Assembly: GCA_049522755.1 (NCBI GenBank) | Contig: JBEKNN010000011.1 | Span: forward strand, 1-64,000 | Length of the DNA stretch: 64,000 bases | Direction: 5' to 3' | Source: PALSA-243 sp049522755 | Lineage (GTDB): Bacteria; Acidobacteriota; Terriglobia; Bryobacterales; Bryobacteraceae | Shown here: one piece after another, positions 24,593 to 32,771 of the stretch | How positions within the stretch are numbered: the stretch's first letter is position 1 | Layout: the number at the start of each line of letters is the position of its first letter | Notes under the pieces: generated by a model | What the model was told of the DNA's origin: nothing | Database searches by the model: none | The model's input: the letters and a program-made list of their open reading frames with translations, nothing else | Program-made: the position numbers and the translations under genes

Positions 24593-26062
24593 TTGAACCA
24601 GCCCCTAAAAGTTCTCATTGTGGACGACGAACCCAGCCAGCGGAGCGGCCTTGCAGCCATGGTTTCCGCGTGGGGGATGACGGCGCAGATGGCCAGCGAT
24701 GGCGAGGACGCTCTGGTGCAACTGGCCGTGTTTCCCGCCGATGTGATTATCACCGACCTCAATATGCCGGGGCTCGATGGCTTCGGTTTCCTGCAGCGCC
24801 TGCGCGATTCCGGCGATATGCCGCCGGCGATCGTGCTCACGGCGTATGGCAACATCGAGACCGCCGTGAAGACCGTGCATGAATTAGGCGCGTACTGGTT
24901 TTTGGAGAAGCCTATTCAGCCGGCCACTCTCGAGGTGCTGTTGCGGCGCGCCGGCAGCCACGCCGGATTGCGCGCGCAGAACCGCAACCTGGAGCGCCAG
25001 TTGGTCTACAAAGGCGCGTTGGGCGAGATGGTGGGCACGTCGCCCAAGATGCAGGAAATTTTTGCACTGTTGCAACAGGCGGGTCCGAGCAAAGCGTGCG
25101 TACTGATCACCGGCGAGAGCGGCACGGGAAAAGAGCTGGTGGCGCGCACGGTTCACGCGCTTAGTCCGCGGCGCCAGGGGCCGTTCTTCGCCATCAACTG
25201 CGCGGCGCTGCCGGAATCGTTGATCGAGAGCGAATTGTTCGGCCACGAGAAAGGTTCGTTCACCGGGGCCTCCGAGCGCCGGGCCGGGTGCTTCGAGGTA
25301 GCCCAACACGGCACGCTGCTGCTGGATGAGATCGGCGAGATGCCTCTGCAGACGCAAGCCAAGCTGCTGCGCATTCTGGAAGACTCCAAGGTGCGCCGCC
25401 TGGGCGGCAAGACGGAATTCGAAGTGGATGTGCGCGTGATCGCGGCCACGAATAAGATTCCGGACGAGGCGGTGCGCGGCGGACATTTGCGCGAGGATTT
25501 GTTTTACCGGCTGAACGTGTTTCACATCCATTTACCGGCCTTGCGCGAGCGCAAGGAGGATCTGCAGCCGATCGCCGAGGCGCTCATCGGCGATTTGAAT
25601 CGCAAGCACGATTGCCGCGTGGTGGAAATCTCCGCGGTGGTGATGGACGCGCTGCGCCGGCACGACTGGCCGGGCAATGTGCGCGAGTTACGGAACGTAC
25701 TCGAACGCGCGGTGATTCTGGCCGGTGAAGGGTCGATCGAAATGAAGCATTTGCCGGCGTTTCTTCAGTCGCGTCCCGCGGCGGCTGTGATGGTCACAGC
25801 AGCGCCTGCGGCTGTCGCTCCCGCGGCCGTCCTTCCCGCGCCGGAGGACGATGGCGCGATCCGGTTCACGGTGGGGACAACCGTGGAAGAGGCGGAGAGA
25901 GGCTTGATTCTGCGAACGCTGGAACATACGCGCAACAATAAGACGCGCGCGGCGGAGATTCTAGGGATCAGCCTGAAGACGCTTCACAATAAATTGAAGG
26001 AGTACGGGGGAAAAAGCGGCACGGACGATCGGTTTATGTCGTCTGTCTCCGGCGAGGCCTGA
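24593..26062 (+). CDS. Sigma-54-dependent response regulator (NtrC family)
   Basis: The likely start is TTG at 24593, preceded by AGAGGA at good spacing, giving 489 residues; an ATG at 24512 is an alternative with an unconserved extension. A receiver domain (VLIVDDE, phospho-acceptor D in IITDLNMPG, K of FLEKPI) leads into an AAA+ domain: Walker A GESGTGKE, sigma-54 loop GSFTGA (Ser for the usual Ala) and Walker B LLLDEIGEM. A Fis-type helix-turn-helix (NNKTRAAEILGISLKTLHNKL) ends it. It should activate sigma-54 promoters on phosphorylation. No cognate kinase is adjacent. Confidence 0.94.
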   Translation: MNQPLKVLIVDDEPSQRSGLAAMVSAWGMTAQMASDGEDALVQLAVFPADVIITDLNMPGLDGFGFLQRLRDSGDMPPAIVLTAYGNIETAVKTVHELGAYWFLEKPIQPATLEVLLRRAGSHAGLRAQNRNLERQLVYKGALGEMVGTSPKMQEIFALLQQAGPSKACVLITGESGTGKELVARTVHALSPRRQGPFFAINCAALPESLIESELFGHEKGSFTGASERRAGCFEVAQHGTLLLDEIGEMPLQTQAKLLRILEDSKVRRLGGKTEFEVDVRVIAATNKIPDEAVRGGHLREDLFYRLNVFHIHLPALRERKEDLQPIAEALIGDLNRKHDCRVVEISAVVMDALRRHDWPGNVRELRNVLERAVILAGEGSIEMKHLPAFLQSRPAAAVMVTAAPAAVAPAAVLPAPEDDGAIRFTVGTTVEEAERGLILRTLEHTRNNKTRAAEILGISLKTLHNKLKEYGGKSGTDDRFMSSVSGEA

Positions 26063-26075
26063 CCGGGTCGCCCCC

Positions 26076-26091
26076 CCGGCCTTCCGGCCGG
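26076..26091. terminator. Hairpin between convergent regulators
   Basis: CCGGCC-TTCC-GGCCGG is a perfect 6-bp stem with a tetraloop located between the convergent NtrC-type and NarL-type genes. A C-run precedes it and no T-run follows, so factor-independent termination is uncertain. Confidence 0.4.
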
Positions 26092-26120
26092 TTGGCAAGC
26101 TGAAGCATACCCCACCTTGG

Positions 26121-26861
26121 TCAGCGTCCCGTGTGCAGGTTGTTGTGGATGGCGTAGAGCGCCAGTTCGAGGCGGTCGGAAACGCCCAACTTATCGAAGA
26201 TGTTGTGCAGGTGGTTTTTTACCGTCTGCTCGCTGATGAACATCTTTTCGGCCATTTCCTTATTCTTGAAGCCCTGCGCCACCAGCGCCACAATCTCGCG
26301 CTCGCGCTGGCTCAAGGGAGAGCGCTCGCGCTCGCGCACGGAAGCGGCCGGCTGAGACGGCAGCGTGGGCGGTTCGTCATTGGCCACAAACTGGCGAATT
26401 ACCGCGGCCGTGGTGTGGGAATCGAGCCAGATTTCGCCCGCGTGTACTTTGCGGATGCTCTTGATCAACAGCTCCGTCGCGGTCTGCTTCAGGACGATGC
26501 CGGAGGTCCCCAGCTTCATCGCTTGAACGAATTCGTTTTTATCGTCGGATGCGGTTAAGACGATCACGCGCGTCTTGTTCTTGGCGGCTTGCAGGCGTTG
26601 CAGCGTGCCCAGCCCGTCGAGGCCCGGCATTTTGAGATCGAGCAGAAGCACGTCCGGCTCGTGTTGCTGCAAGACATCGAGAACCTGGCGCCCATCGGAG
26701 GCCTGGGCCACCACCTCGAAATCGTCTTCAAGGGCCAGGAGCTTGCAAAGACCGTCGCGGAAAATCGGATGGTCGTCGGCGACAACGATGCGAATCTTCG
26801 GCTTTACGGGCGCTTCGGACCCGGATCCGGGTCCATTCAATGCGGCGTTGTTCTCAGCCAT
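26121..26861 (-). CDS. NarL/LuxR-family response regulator
   Basis: The 246-residue protein has an N-terminal Pro/Gly/Ser-rich tail (~20 residues), a receiver (IVVADDHPIFRDG; phospho-acceptor D in LLLDLKMPG; T of VLTASDD and K of VLKQ) and a GerE helix-turn-helix (LSQREREIVALVAQGFKNKE then ISEQTVKNHLHNIFDKLGV). It binds DNA when phosphorylated. No histidine kinase is next to it, so it is an orphan. A CTCTAC dyad lies about 32 bases upstream of its start. Confidence 0.95.
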   Translation of the reverse strand: MAENNAALNGPGSGSEAPVKPKIRIVVADDHPIFRDGLCKLLALEDDFEVVAQASDGRQVLDVLQQHEPDVLLLDLKMPGLDGLGTLQRLQAAKNKTRVIVLTASDDKNEFVQAMKLGTSGIVLKQTATELLIKSIRKVHAGEIWLDSHTTAAVIRQFVANDEPPTLPSQPAASVRERERSPLSQREREIVALVAQGFKNKEMAEKMFISEQTVKNHLHNIFDKLGVSDRLELALYAIHNNLHTGR

Positions 26862-26893
26862 ACACTTCCTGGCGGCTTTTCTATCTCTACCTT

Positions 26894-26912
26894 CTCTACT
26901 CTAATTGTAGAG
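26894..26912. promoter_or_regulatory. CTCTAC-N7-GTAGAG dyad upstream of the NarL-type regulator
   Basis: A perfect 6-bp inverted repeat with a 7-base AT-rich spacer sits 33-51 bases upstream of the minus-strand regulator start. NarL-type proteins bind inverted heptamers, so this may be an autoregulatory site; it could also be a weak hairpin. Inference only. Confidence 0.35.
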
Positions 26913-27105
26913 TTCCACTAGTACCAAGTCAAATTTCAAAACCGGACCGGCTAAGGTATTGACCTGAACTCGTGAGTTCCTCCCGTTGCCATTCCGCGCT
27001 AATCCGTCTGCACATTGTAGCGCAACCGCGAGCCTGCGCAACCCTCTGTTTTACCCCCGTTTTCCTTGAACTTTTGCGGCAGGCTTTTGATAAGGTGATA
27101 AGAAC

Positions 27106-27924
27106 ATGAGCGAAGAACTGGCGGAAGTGGACTTTCAGCGCTACTGGCGCCGCCTGCAACAACTGGGTTTGAACGCGTATGAATCGCGATCGTATCTGGT
27201 GCTCCTGGGCCATCCCAAATTCAAAGCCCTGGAGTTGGCGGCGCGCGCGCACGTACCGCGCCAGAAGATCTATGAAGTTCTGGACAGCCTGGTGGAGAAG
27301 GGTTTCGCGCAAGTGGTACAGGAAAAGACCAAGTTATTCTCGGCGGTGGAGCCGAGCCTGGCTATTCCCGGATACCTGGGCCGCAAGCGGCAGGTGCTGG
27401 AGCAGGAGTTGGCCGACAATGGCCGCGCCGGGGTGTCGCTGATCGACGACCTGAAAAATCTGTACTCGGAGGGGCAAGGCGGCCGCGGCACTCTCGATTT
27501 TCTGCGAATCGTAACCGAACCTGCGCAGACCGGGGCCGAGTATCGCCGCATGTTGTCGGAGGTGAGGCAGGAATACGTGGAGTTTTCGCGCCCTCCTTAT
27601 GCGGTGGATCCGCTGGATGAAAAACTGGTAAGACAGGCGCGGGCCGGCGGCGTGAACTGCCGGTTGCTACTGGAAGCTGTGTCGCTCGACGAAAGCCACC
27701 GCAATCGATTGAACGATTACGTGGCTGCGGGCATCGAAGTGCGCATAGCGGAATCGCTGCCCATGAAGCTGGCGCTGTTCGATTGCCAGCACGGGATGAT
27801 CGCGCTGCTGGACCCGGTGATCACGCGTCCCTCGTGGACGGCGGTGGTATTCCACCATGAGGGAATGGGCGAAGCTATGAAGGGGCTGTTCGAGGACCAT
27901 TGGCGGCGCGGCAAGGCTTTGTAA
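27106..27924 (+). CDS. TrmB-family transcriptional regulator
   Basis: The 272-residue protein has the TrmB winged-helix N-terminus: LQQLGLNAYESRSYLVLLGH, ELAARAHVPRQKIYEVLDSLVEKGF and KTKLFSAVEP. The C-terminal part (residues ~115-272) resembles the phospholipase-D-like effector domain of TrmB proteins (GVNCRLLLEAV; AGIEVRIAESLPMKLALFD; ALLDP). Such regulators bind sugars in archaea; bacterial ligands are mostly unknown. Upstream, TTGAAC and GATAAG are spaced by 17 bases and end 11 bases before the ATG, with AAGGTGAT as ribosome site. Confidence 0.88.
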   Translation: MSEELAEVDFQRYWRRLQQLGLNAYESRSYLVLLGHPKFKALELAARAHVPRQKIYEVLDSLVEKGFAQVVQEKTKLFSAVEPSLAIPGYLGRKRQVLEQELADNGRAGVSLIDDLKNLYSEGQGGRGTLDFLRIVTEPAQTGAEYRRMLSEVRQEYVEFSRPPYAVDPLDEKLVRQARAGGVNCRLLLEAVSLDESHRNRLNDYVAAGIEVRIAESLPMKLALFDCQHGMIALLDPVITRPSWTAVVFHHEGMGEAMKGLFEDHWRRGKAL

Positions 27925-28011
27925 GTTGCCAGGTTCGAGTAAGTGGCGAGATGTTCGTTGCGTATGTTAGCGTGGTGTCCAAGAATTGGCTAGATGAATC
28001 GAATTAGGCAG

Positions 28012-28035
28012 CTCGGGAAAATTCCGAGTTTTCTT
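28012..28035 (+). terminator. Rho-independent terminator after the TrmB gene
   Basis: CTCGG (28012-28016) pairs with CCGAG (28024-28028), extended by AA/TT inside the loop, and is followed by TTTTCTT. It lies about 90 bases after the trmB-like stop. Confidence 0.6.
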
Positions 28036-28155
28036 ATCCGCGTTCATCGGCGTTCATCGGCGTTCATCGGCGGCTAATGATAATTCTGAGAGCTTTCGGT
28101 CTATGACGGCATAGAACCGATATATGGCCGCCGATGAACGCCGATGAACGCGGAT
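28036..28155. repeat. Inverted TTCATCGGCG / CGCCGATGAA repeats
   Basis: The left arm has three tandem GTTCATCGGC units after ATCCGC (28036-28073). The right arm has two CCGATGAACG units ending in CGGAT (28127-28155). Together they form a large inverted repeat around ~55 bases. Such repeats often flank GxxExxY genes, and the remnant of one lies immediately to the right. Confidence 0.7.
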
Positions 28156-28178
28156 TTTGATTTGTTGACCGAGCGCGC

Positions 28179-28384
28179 GTGCTCGGCGCTATCTTTGAGG
28201 TTTCCAATACGCTTGGCTGCGGATTCCTCGAAAAAGTCTATGAGCGCGCGCCGGTGAAAACACCGCGCAGTGCCTCAACTATCTGCGAGCCTCCGGCGTG
28301 ACTCTCTGCCTTCTGGTCAATTTTCAGAAGCCCAAAGTCGAGTGGAAGCGTATTGTCCACCTATTCGAGATTCCTGAGCCGTAA
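28179..28384 (+). pseudogene. GxxExxY-family protein remnant
   Basis: The first half reads VLGAIFEVSNTLGCGFLEKV then YERA, the GFLExxYE signature of GxxExxY proteins. After ~25 codons the frame shifts, and the second half reads QCLNYLRASGVTLCLLVNF then QKPKVEWKRIVH, the usual C-terminus. About 60 middle residues (the RQ..V.Y.G...G.Y.AD part) are missing. The gene is dead; the family's function is unknown. Confidence 0.8.
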
Positions 28385-28435
28385 GTCGCCAGCCGCGGGC
28401 GGGTAGAACTGTCTGGTTATTTTGCAGACACTACA

Positions 28436-28870
28436 CTAGCGGATGACGCCGATCCGGTGGAAACCTTCGTCGAGTGACGGCGCCTGGAGCTTGCCGGCCA
28501 GCTTGAGCATGGCTTCCTCCGGGACCACTCGCTGCCGCTGCGCGTTGCGCGCCATGCACACATCGAGCGGCACGTCGAAAAAAAGAGCCTCGATCTCGCA
28601 GCCGAAGCGTTGGGCAATTTTGACATACGGGCGGCGTTCGTCCGGAGTGAGATTAGTCGCGTCGATGTAAGTCGCCAGGCGCCCTGCGGCTATCCTCTGA
28701 CGCAAGAGATAGCGAAGAGTCTGGAAGACGCGGTGGTTGATGGTCTGATCGGTTTCGTCGTCGGCCAACAGGCGCCGGATGGCGTCGGATGAGAGTCCGG
28801 TGACGCCGAGGCGCGCGAGGTAAGTCGACTTTCCCGATCCTGGCAGGCCGACCAGGACTACGATACGCAT
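28436..28870 (-). CDS. Small AAA/polynucleotide-kinase-like P-loop kinase
   Basis: The 144-residue protein starts MRIVVLVGLPGSGKSTYLAR at 28870. It has a Walker A GLPGSGKST (residues 8-16), SSDAIRRLLADDE (the Asp-Ala/Ile-Arg strand of PNK kinases), YIDATNLTPDERRPY (the ATN-x5-R lid typical of PNKP-like kinases) and FFDVPLDVCMARN. Substrates of such stand-alone kinases range from polynucleotide ends to small hydroxyl compounds. Its start lies just after the MacB-type permease stop, so it is the last gene of the adaptor/permease operon. Confidence 0.85.
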   Translation of the reverse strand: MRIVVLVGLPGSGKSTYLARLGVTGLSSDAIRRLLADDETDQTINHRVFQTLRYLLRQRIAAGRLATYIDATNLTPDERRPYVKIAQRFGCEIEALFFDVPLDVCMARNAQRQRVVPEEAMLKLAGKLQAPSLDEGFHRIGVIR

Positions 28871-28871
28871 G

Positions 28872-30116
28872 TCATTCGTAGCGTAGCGCGTCGATGGGGT
28901 TGATCTGCGAAGCCTTGACCGCCGGATAAATTCCAAAGACGACGCCAACGGCCACGGAGACGCCGAATGCGACGATCACGGAAGCGGTGGTGACGATGGT
29001 TTTCCACTCGGCGGTTTGCGCGATCAGCCAGGCGAGGAAGAAGCCGAAGCCGATGCCGAGCAGACCGCCGCCGACGGAAATCAGCACCGATTCGGTGAGG
29101 AACTGGCGAACGATGTCGAAGCGGCGCGCGCCGATAGAACGGCGGATGCCGATCTCCCGGGTGCGCTCGAGAACCGTGGCGAGCACGATGTTCATGATGC
29201 CGATTCCGCCGACGAGCAGCGAAATGGCGGCGATGGCGACCATGACGTAAGTGAAGATGGTTTGCGTGCGCTTCTGCTGCGCCAGCAGGGCGGCGGGAAT
29301 GGTGACGCTGAAATCCTGAATGTTGTGATGCGTGGAGTTCAGCACCGCGGTCACGACTTTGGCGACCTCGATGCTGTCGGCATCGGACTTGAGCCGGAGC
29401 TCGATGCCATCCAGGTCGTCCTTGAGGCCGCTGCTCTGGTCCCAAAAGCGGTATTGGAAGGTATTGATGGGGATGTAGACGATGTTGTTGATATCCTGCA
29501 TGGCGCCGCCGGAATTCTGCGATCCGGCCATGAGCTGCTCATGCAGCACGCCTACCACTTCGAGCCACGTATCGTTGACCTTGACGAACTTGCCGAGGGC
29601 GGCGCCGTAGCCGATCAGGTTGACCTTGGCGGTTTCGCCGAGCACGCAGACGGGGGCGCTGGCGGCGTCGTCGGATTCGTCGAAGAATTTGCCCTCGGCA
29701 AGATGCAGGCTGTGGATGATGCTGTAGGCGGGCCGGACGCCGTAAAGCTCGGGTATGTCGCGCGAGGGCTTGGGAAGAACGCGGGCAGGATGAAGGGAGC
29801 GGCGGGCGGATTGGATCTCGAGATCTTCAATGTTGGCCTGGAGGATGCGGGCGTCGCGGTCGGAGAGTCCGGGCGAAGAGCGGCGGCGCTGTTGCAGCTC
29901 CTCCTGGCTGGTGGCGGGGCGCGAATCGATCAGAATATTGCGGACCCCAAGCTGCTCGATAAAACGGAGAGACTCTTCGCGCGCGCCGGCGCCGATAGCG
30001 AGCATGCCGATCACTGAGCCGACGCCGAATACGATGCCCAAGGCGGTCAGCAGCGTGCGGGTTTTCTGGGCGCGCAGGTTGGCGAAGGCCTGGCCGAAAT
30101 CCGAAGTGAGGATCAT
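28872..30116 (-). CDS. MacB/FtsX-type ABC transporter permease
   Basis: The 414-residue permease has a first helix (LLTALGIVFGVGSVIGMLAIG), a periplasmic core (~residues 45-280) and three C-terminal helices starting IFTYVMVAIAAISLLVGGIGIM, with NIVLATVLERTREIGIRR as the FtsX coupling segment. It lacks the ATPase domain of full MacB, and no ATPase gene is in this operon. Three membrane-fusion proteins precede it; the ATG overlaps the stop of the nearest one as ATGA. It is likely part of a tripartite export or lipoprotein-handling system. Confidence 0.93.
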   Translation of the reverse strand: MILTSDFGQAFANLRAQKTRTLLTALGIVFGVGSVIGMLAIGAGAREESLRFIEQLGVRNILIDSRPATSQEELQQRRRSSPGLSDRDARILQANIEDLEIQSARRSLHPARVLPKPSRDIPELYGVRPAYSIIHSLHLAEGKFFDESDDAASAPVCVLGETAKVNLIGYGAALGKFVKVNDTWLEVVGVLHEQLMAGSQNSGGAMQDINNIVYIPINTFQYRFWDQSSGLKDDLDGIELRLKSDADSIEVAKVVTAVLNSTHHNIQDFSVTIPAALLAQQKRTQTIFTYVMVAIAAISLLVGGIGIMNIVLATVLERTREIGIRRSIGARRFDIVRQFLTESVLISVGGGLLGIGFGFFLAWLIAQTAEWKTIVTTASVIVAFGVSVAVGVVFGIYPAVKASQINPIDALRYE

Positions 30117-31423
30117 TTTTGGAGGGCGTTCATAGCGCCTTGCTGCTGAGCCGCGGACTTAGTCTGCGCGTCGGGGTTAGACATAGCCACAACGTCGCCT
30201 TCGTTAATACCTTTGAGGACGGCCTGACTCTCGCTGCCGCGCACCAGAGTAACATCGTGGGGCATGAATCCGTGCGGGGTTTCGAGATAGACGAAGTTAT
30301 GGCCGTCGCTCTCGAAGAGAGCTTGTGAGGGAACCCATGTTGCGTTATCGAGAGTCTCGACGGTAATCACTAAATTGGAAGTCATGCCGGGGCGTAACCC
30401 GGGGCCGGGCTGGTCAAGGGCGATGCGGGTTTCGAAATGACGGTCCCATGGGTTGCCGGCGGTTCCACCGATGCTCTTGACGTGACCGGCGAAGGATTTG
30501 CCGGCGAGGGCTACCACAGTTACATTGACTTTCTGCCCTTGAGACAGATGGCCGCGGTCCAGCTCGCCGACATTGGCGCTGACTTCCCAGTTCTTCATAT
30601 CGGGAATCTGCGCGACGGCCATGCCGGGGCGGGCGGTGTCGCCGAGCTGGAACGGGAGTAACTGCATGCCCCAGAAGATAATGCCGGCGCTAAAGGTATT
30701 GGGAAGGATATTGACATAGCCTCCGCTCTTGGCCTTCAGAGTCATGCTCTCGATGATCTTCTGATTGGACGCGACGGTCACCTTGGCCTTGTTGAGCGCG
30801 GCGTCCTGGATGGCGATGCCGGCTTCGGAGTTGGCCTTCTTGTTGACTAAATCCTGCTCGGCTTGATGGAGACGATTGTTGGCGGCCTCGACGGCGAGAT
30901 CGTTCTGGCGGGCGACGATGGCGGGCAGCAGCGGATTGCGGCGCACTTCCAATTCGGCGAGCTTGAGATCGGACTGAGCTTGCCGGTATGCCTGCTCGGT
31001 CTCTTCCTGAGTGGAGTCGCGCGTGGCTTGAGCCTGAATGACCTGCTGCTCGGCTTCGGCCTGATCGGCTTGCGCCTCGCGCAGATTGTACTCCTGTTGT
31101 GTAGTGTCGAATTCGACGACTGTGTCGCCGGCCGCGACTAACTCACCGGGCTCGCGGAGCTTGGTGATGGTGAGGGCATCGACTCCGGCCATGGGAGCGA
31201 CGAGTGTCTCGGAGTTACCGCCCTGAAGCTCGCCGCGAGCCGCGACGGAGATGATGACGCGGCCGCGCTTGACGCGGGTGGTGGGGACATCGGTCTTGAT
31301 TGCCGCCGGAGTGGTTGTGGCGGCTTTCGAGACGTGGAGGACGCCCCAGGCGCCGACGGCGCCGATGAGGGCTAGCAGTGCGAGGGATAGCAGGATGCGT
31401 TTGGCGAAGGAGCGTTTCTTCAT
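30113..31423 (-). CDS. Membrane-fusion (HlyD/RND adaptor-like) protein 1
   Basis: The 436-residue protein has an N-terminal anchor (MKKRSFAKRILLSLALLALI), barrel-sandwich halves around GRVIISVAARGELQ and SMTLKAKSGGYVNIL, a coiled-coil hairpin (~115-225, rich in AQADQAEAEQQV-like heptads) and a beta-barrel (LGDTARPGMAVAQIPDMKNWEVSAN split by family blocks, GLRPGMTSNLVI). It bridges an inner-membrane permease to the outer membrane. It is coupled to the downstream permease. A palindromic repeat pair separates it from adaptor 2. Confidence 0.92.
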   Translation of the reverse strand: MKKRSFAKRILLSLALLALIGAVGAWGVLHVSKAATTTPAAIKTDVPTTRVKRGRVIISVAARGELQGGNSETLVAPMAGVDALTITKLREPGELVAAGDTVVEFDTTQQEYNLREAQADQAEAEQQVIQAQATRDSTQEETEQAYRQAQSDLKLAELEVRRNPLLPAIVARQNDLAVEAANNRLHQAEQDLVNKKANSEAGIAIQDAALNKAKVTVASNQKIIESMTLKAKSGGYVNILPNTFSAGIIFWGMQLLPFQLGDTARPGMAVAQIPDMKNWEVSANVGELDRGHLSQGQKVNVTVVALAGKSFAGHVKSIGGTAGNPWDRHFETRIALDQPGPGLRPGMTSNLVITVETLDNATWVPSQALFESDGHNFVYLETPHGFMPHDVTLVRGSESQAVLKGINEGDVVAMSNPDAQTKSAAQQQGAMNALQK

Positions 31424-31442
31424 ATGCGTCCAGTCCCGAGGC

Positions 31443-31520
31443 CGGTAGCGCCGGCGGTCTTGCCGCCGGTGTTTTGCTTATTACCCAAGAAGACCGGCGG
31501 CAAGACCGCCGGCGCTACCG
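31443..31520. repeat. Pair of inverted palindromic repeats between adaptor genes
   Basis: GGTAGCGCCGGCGGTC, then TTGCCGCCGGT (31443-31469) is mirrored by ACCGGCGGCAAGACC, then GCCGGCGCTACC (31493-31520). Each unit is itself a hairpin and the two units can pair with each other. The consensus matches the array upstream of tonB and the pyc terminator. Confidence 0.85.
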
Positions 31521-31529
31521 AAGCGGGCA

Positions 31530-32771
31530 TCACTTCTTCTCCTTCTTCTCAGGATCGACTAACGCGACCATGGAGCCGGGAGGGATGCCAAAGACGGCTA
31601 CTTCATCGGGATTGCGGGCGAGAACCTGAATCTCCCTGGGCCGATAATGGCCGTGGTCCGCGAGATACACGATCGGTTTGCCGTCGCGCGTGAAAATGGC
31701 CTGGGCCGGGATGCCGATCGCCTTGGGGACGCGATCCACTACGATGTCGAGGCCGCCGTTCATGCCCGATCGAAGCCGTGGATCGGGGTGAGCCAGCGCG
31801 GCGTACGCGTGAAAATTGCGCGTGGGCGGGAACTCAAAGCCTTGTTCGGCGAGCAGCGAGATTTGATCGACCTTCGCGGGCAAAGGAAGCTCGGGCAGTG
31901 AATCCACATGTACCTGTGCGGCCTGGCCGACGGCGATGCGGCCGCGGTCTATCTCTTCCACCTTGGCGTCGAGTTCGAGCGTGCTCAGATCGGGAATTTC
32001 GCCGATAGGCTGACCCGCGCCGGCAGTGTCGCCGATCTTGAACGGCTTGGCGTTGAAGCCTTGAGAGTAATTGGGCAGAAATACCAGGAAGCCGGAGAGC
32101 GGAGCCTTAATTTCCATCTGCGCGATGCGCGCCTTGGTGAGGTTGACGTCGGCCTGGGCCTGGTCGCGCAGGCGTGTGAGAGAGGCGATCTTGGCTCGAT
32201 CGGAAGCCTGGTGCAGCTCGACGGTCGCCTGCTGGACTACGCGCTTTTCCTTGGCCATCCCCAGGTCGATCTGGTCCTCCTCGGCCTGAATTTTACTGAC
32301 GATCTCGGTCTTCGAAGCTTCGAGGCGCGCTTTTTCGACGTCGAAACCGGTGTCGGCGAGATCGCTCTTATCCTGCTCGGCGGTGGTGCGCGCTTGAGCG
32401 ATGTACTGATCGAGAGTCGCCTGGGCCTGGCCGAGGGCCGCTTCTTTTTGCATGAGCTGCTGTTCCGAGGCGCTGGAATCGAACTTGATGATGGGGTCGC
32501 CTTGCTTGACCGGCTCGCCGGAAGGCGCCAGCCAGGCGATGCGGAGCGCAGGCACAATGGGCGCGTAGATGGCGACGGAGCGGCGGGCGTGGAGTTCCCC
32601 GCGGCAGCGGACAATCACCGAGAAATCGCCTTGCCGCGCAGGCGCCACGGGAAGATTCACGCTGGTCTGGGTCTGGCGGTAACGGTAGACTCCGGCGGCG
32701 GCGCCTCCGGCCAGAAGCAGGAAAAACAGGAAGGTGAGCCAGGAGCGGATTTTCCTCCAGCGGTTTTTCAT
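31530..32771 (-). CDS. Membrane-fusion (HlyD-like) protein 2
   Basis: The start at 32771 overlaps the stop of adaptor 3 as ATGA, giving 413 residues. An N-terminal anchor (IRSWLTFLFFLLLAGGAAAGV) leads to lipoyl-like halves (FSVIVRCRGELHARRSV and KAPLSGFLVFLPNYSQG), a long helical hairpin (~120-235) and a beta-barrel (STLELDAKVEEIDRGRIAVG; DPRLRSGMNGGLDIVV). The very C-terminus is charged (DPEKKEKK). It is the second of three adaptors in the same operon and only distantly like the other two. Confidence 0.92.
   Translation of the reverse strand: MKNRWRKIRSWLTFLFFLLLAGGAAAGVYRYRQTQTSVNLPVAPARQGDFSVIVRCRGELHARRSVAIYAPIVPALRIAWLAPSGEPVKQGDPIIKFDSSASEQQLMQKEAALGQAQATLDQYIAQARTTAEQDKSDLADTGFDVEKARLEASKTEIVSKIQAEEDQIDLGMAKEKRVVQQATVELHQASDRAKIASLTRLRDQAQADVNLTKARIAQMEIKAPLSGFLVFLPNYSQGFNAKPFKIGDTAGAGQPIGEIPDLSTLELDAKVEEIDRGRIAVGQAAQVHVDSLPELPLPAKVDQISLLAEQGFEFPPTRNFHAYAALAHPDPRLRSGMNGGLDIVVDRVPKAIGIPAQAIFTRDGKPIVYLADHGHYRPREIQVLARNPDEVAVFGIPPGSMVALVDPEKKEKK

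Noticed and set aside
31424..31529. Possible transposon end
   Set aside because: The inverted palindromes match the dispersed repeat family; no transposase or target duplication is visible.
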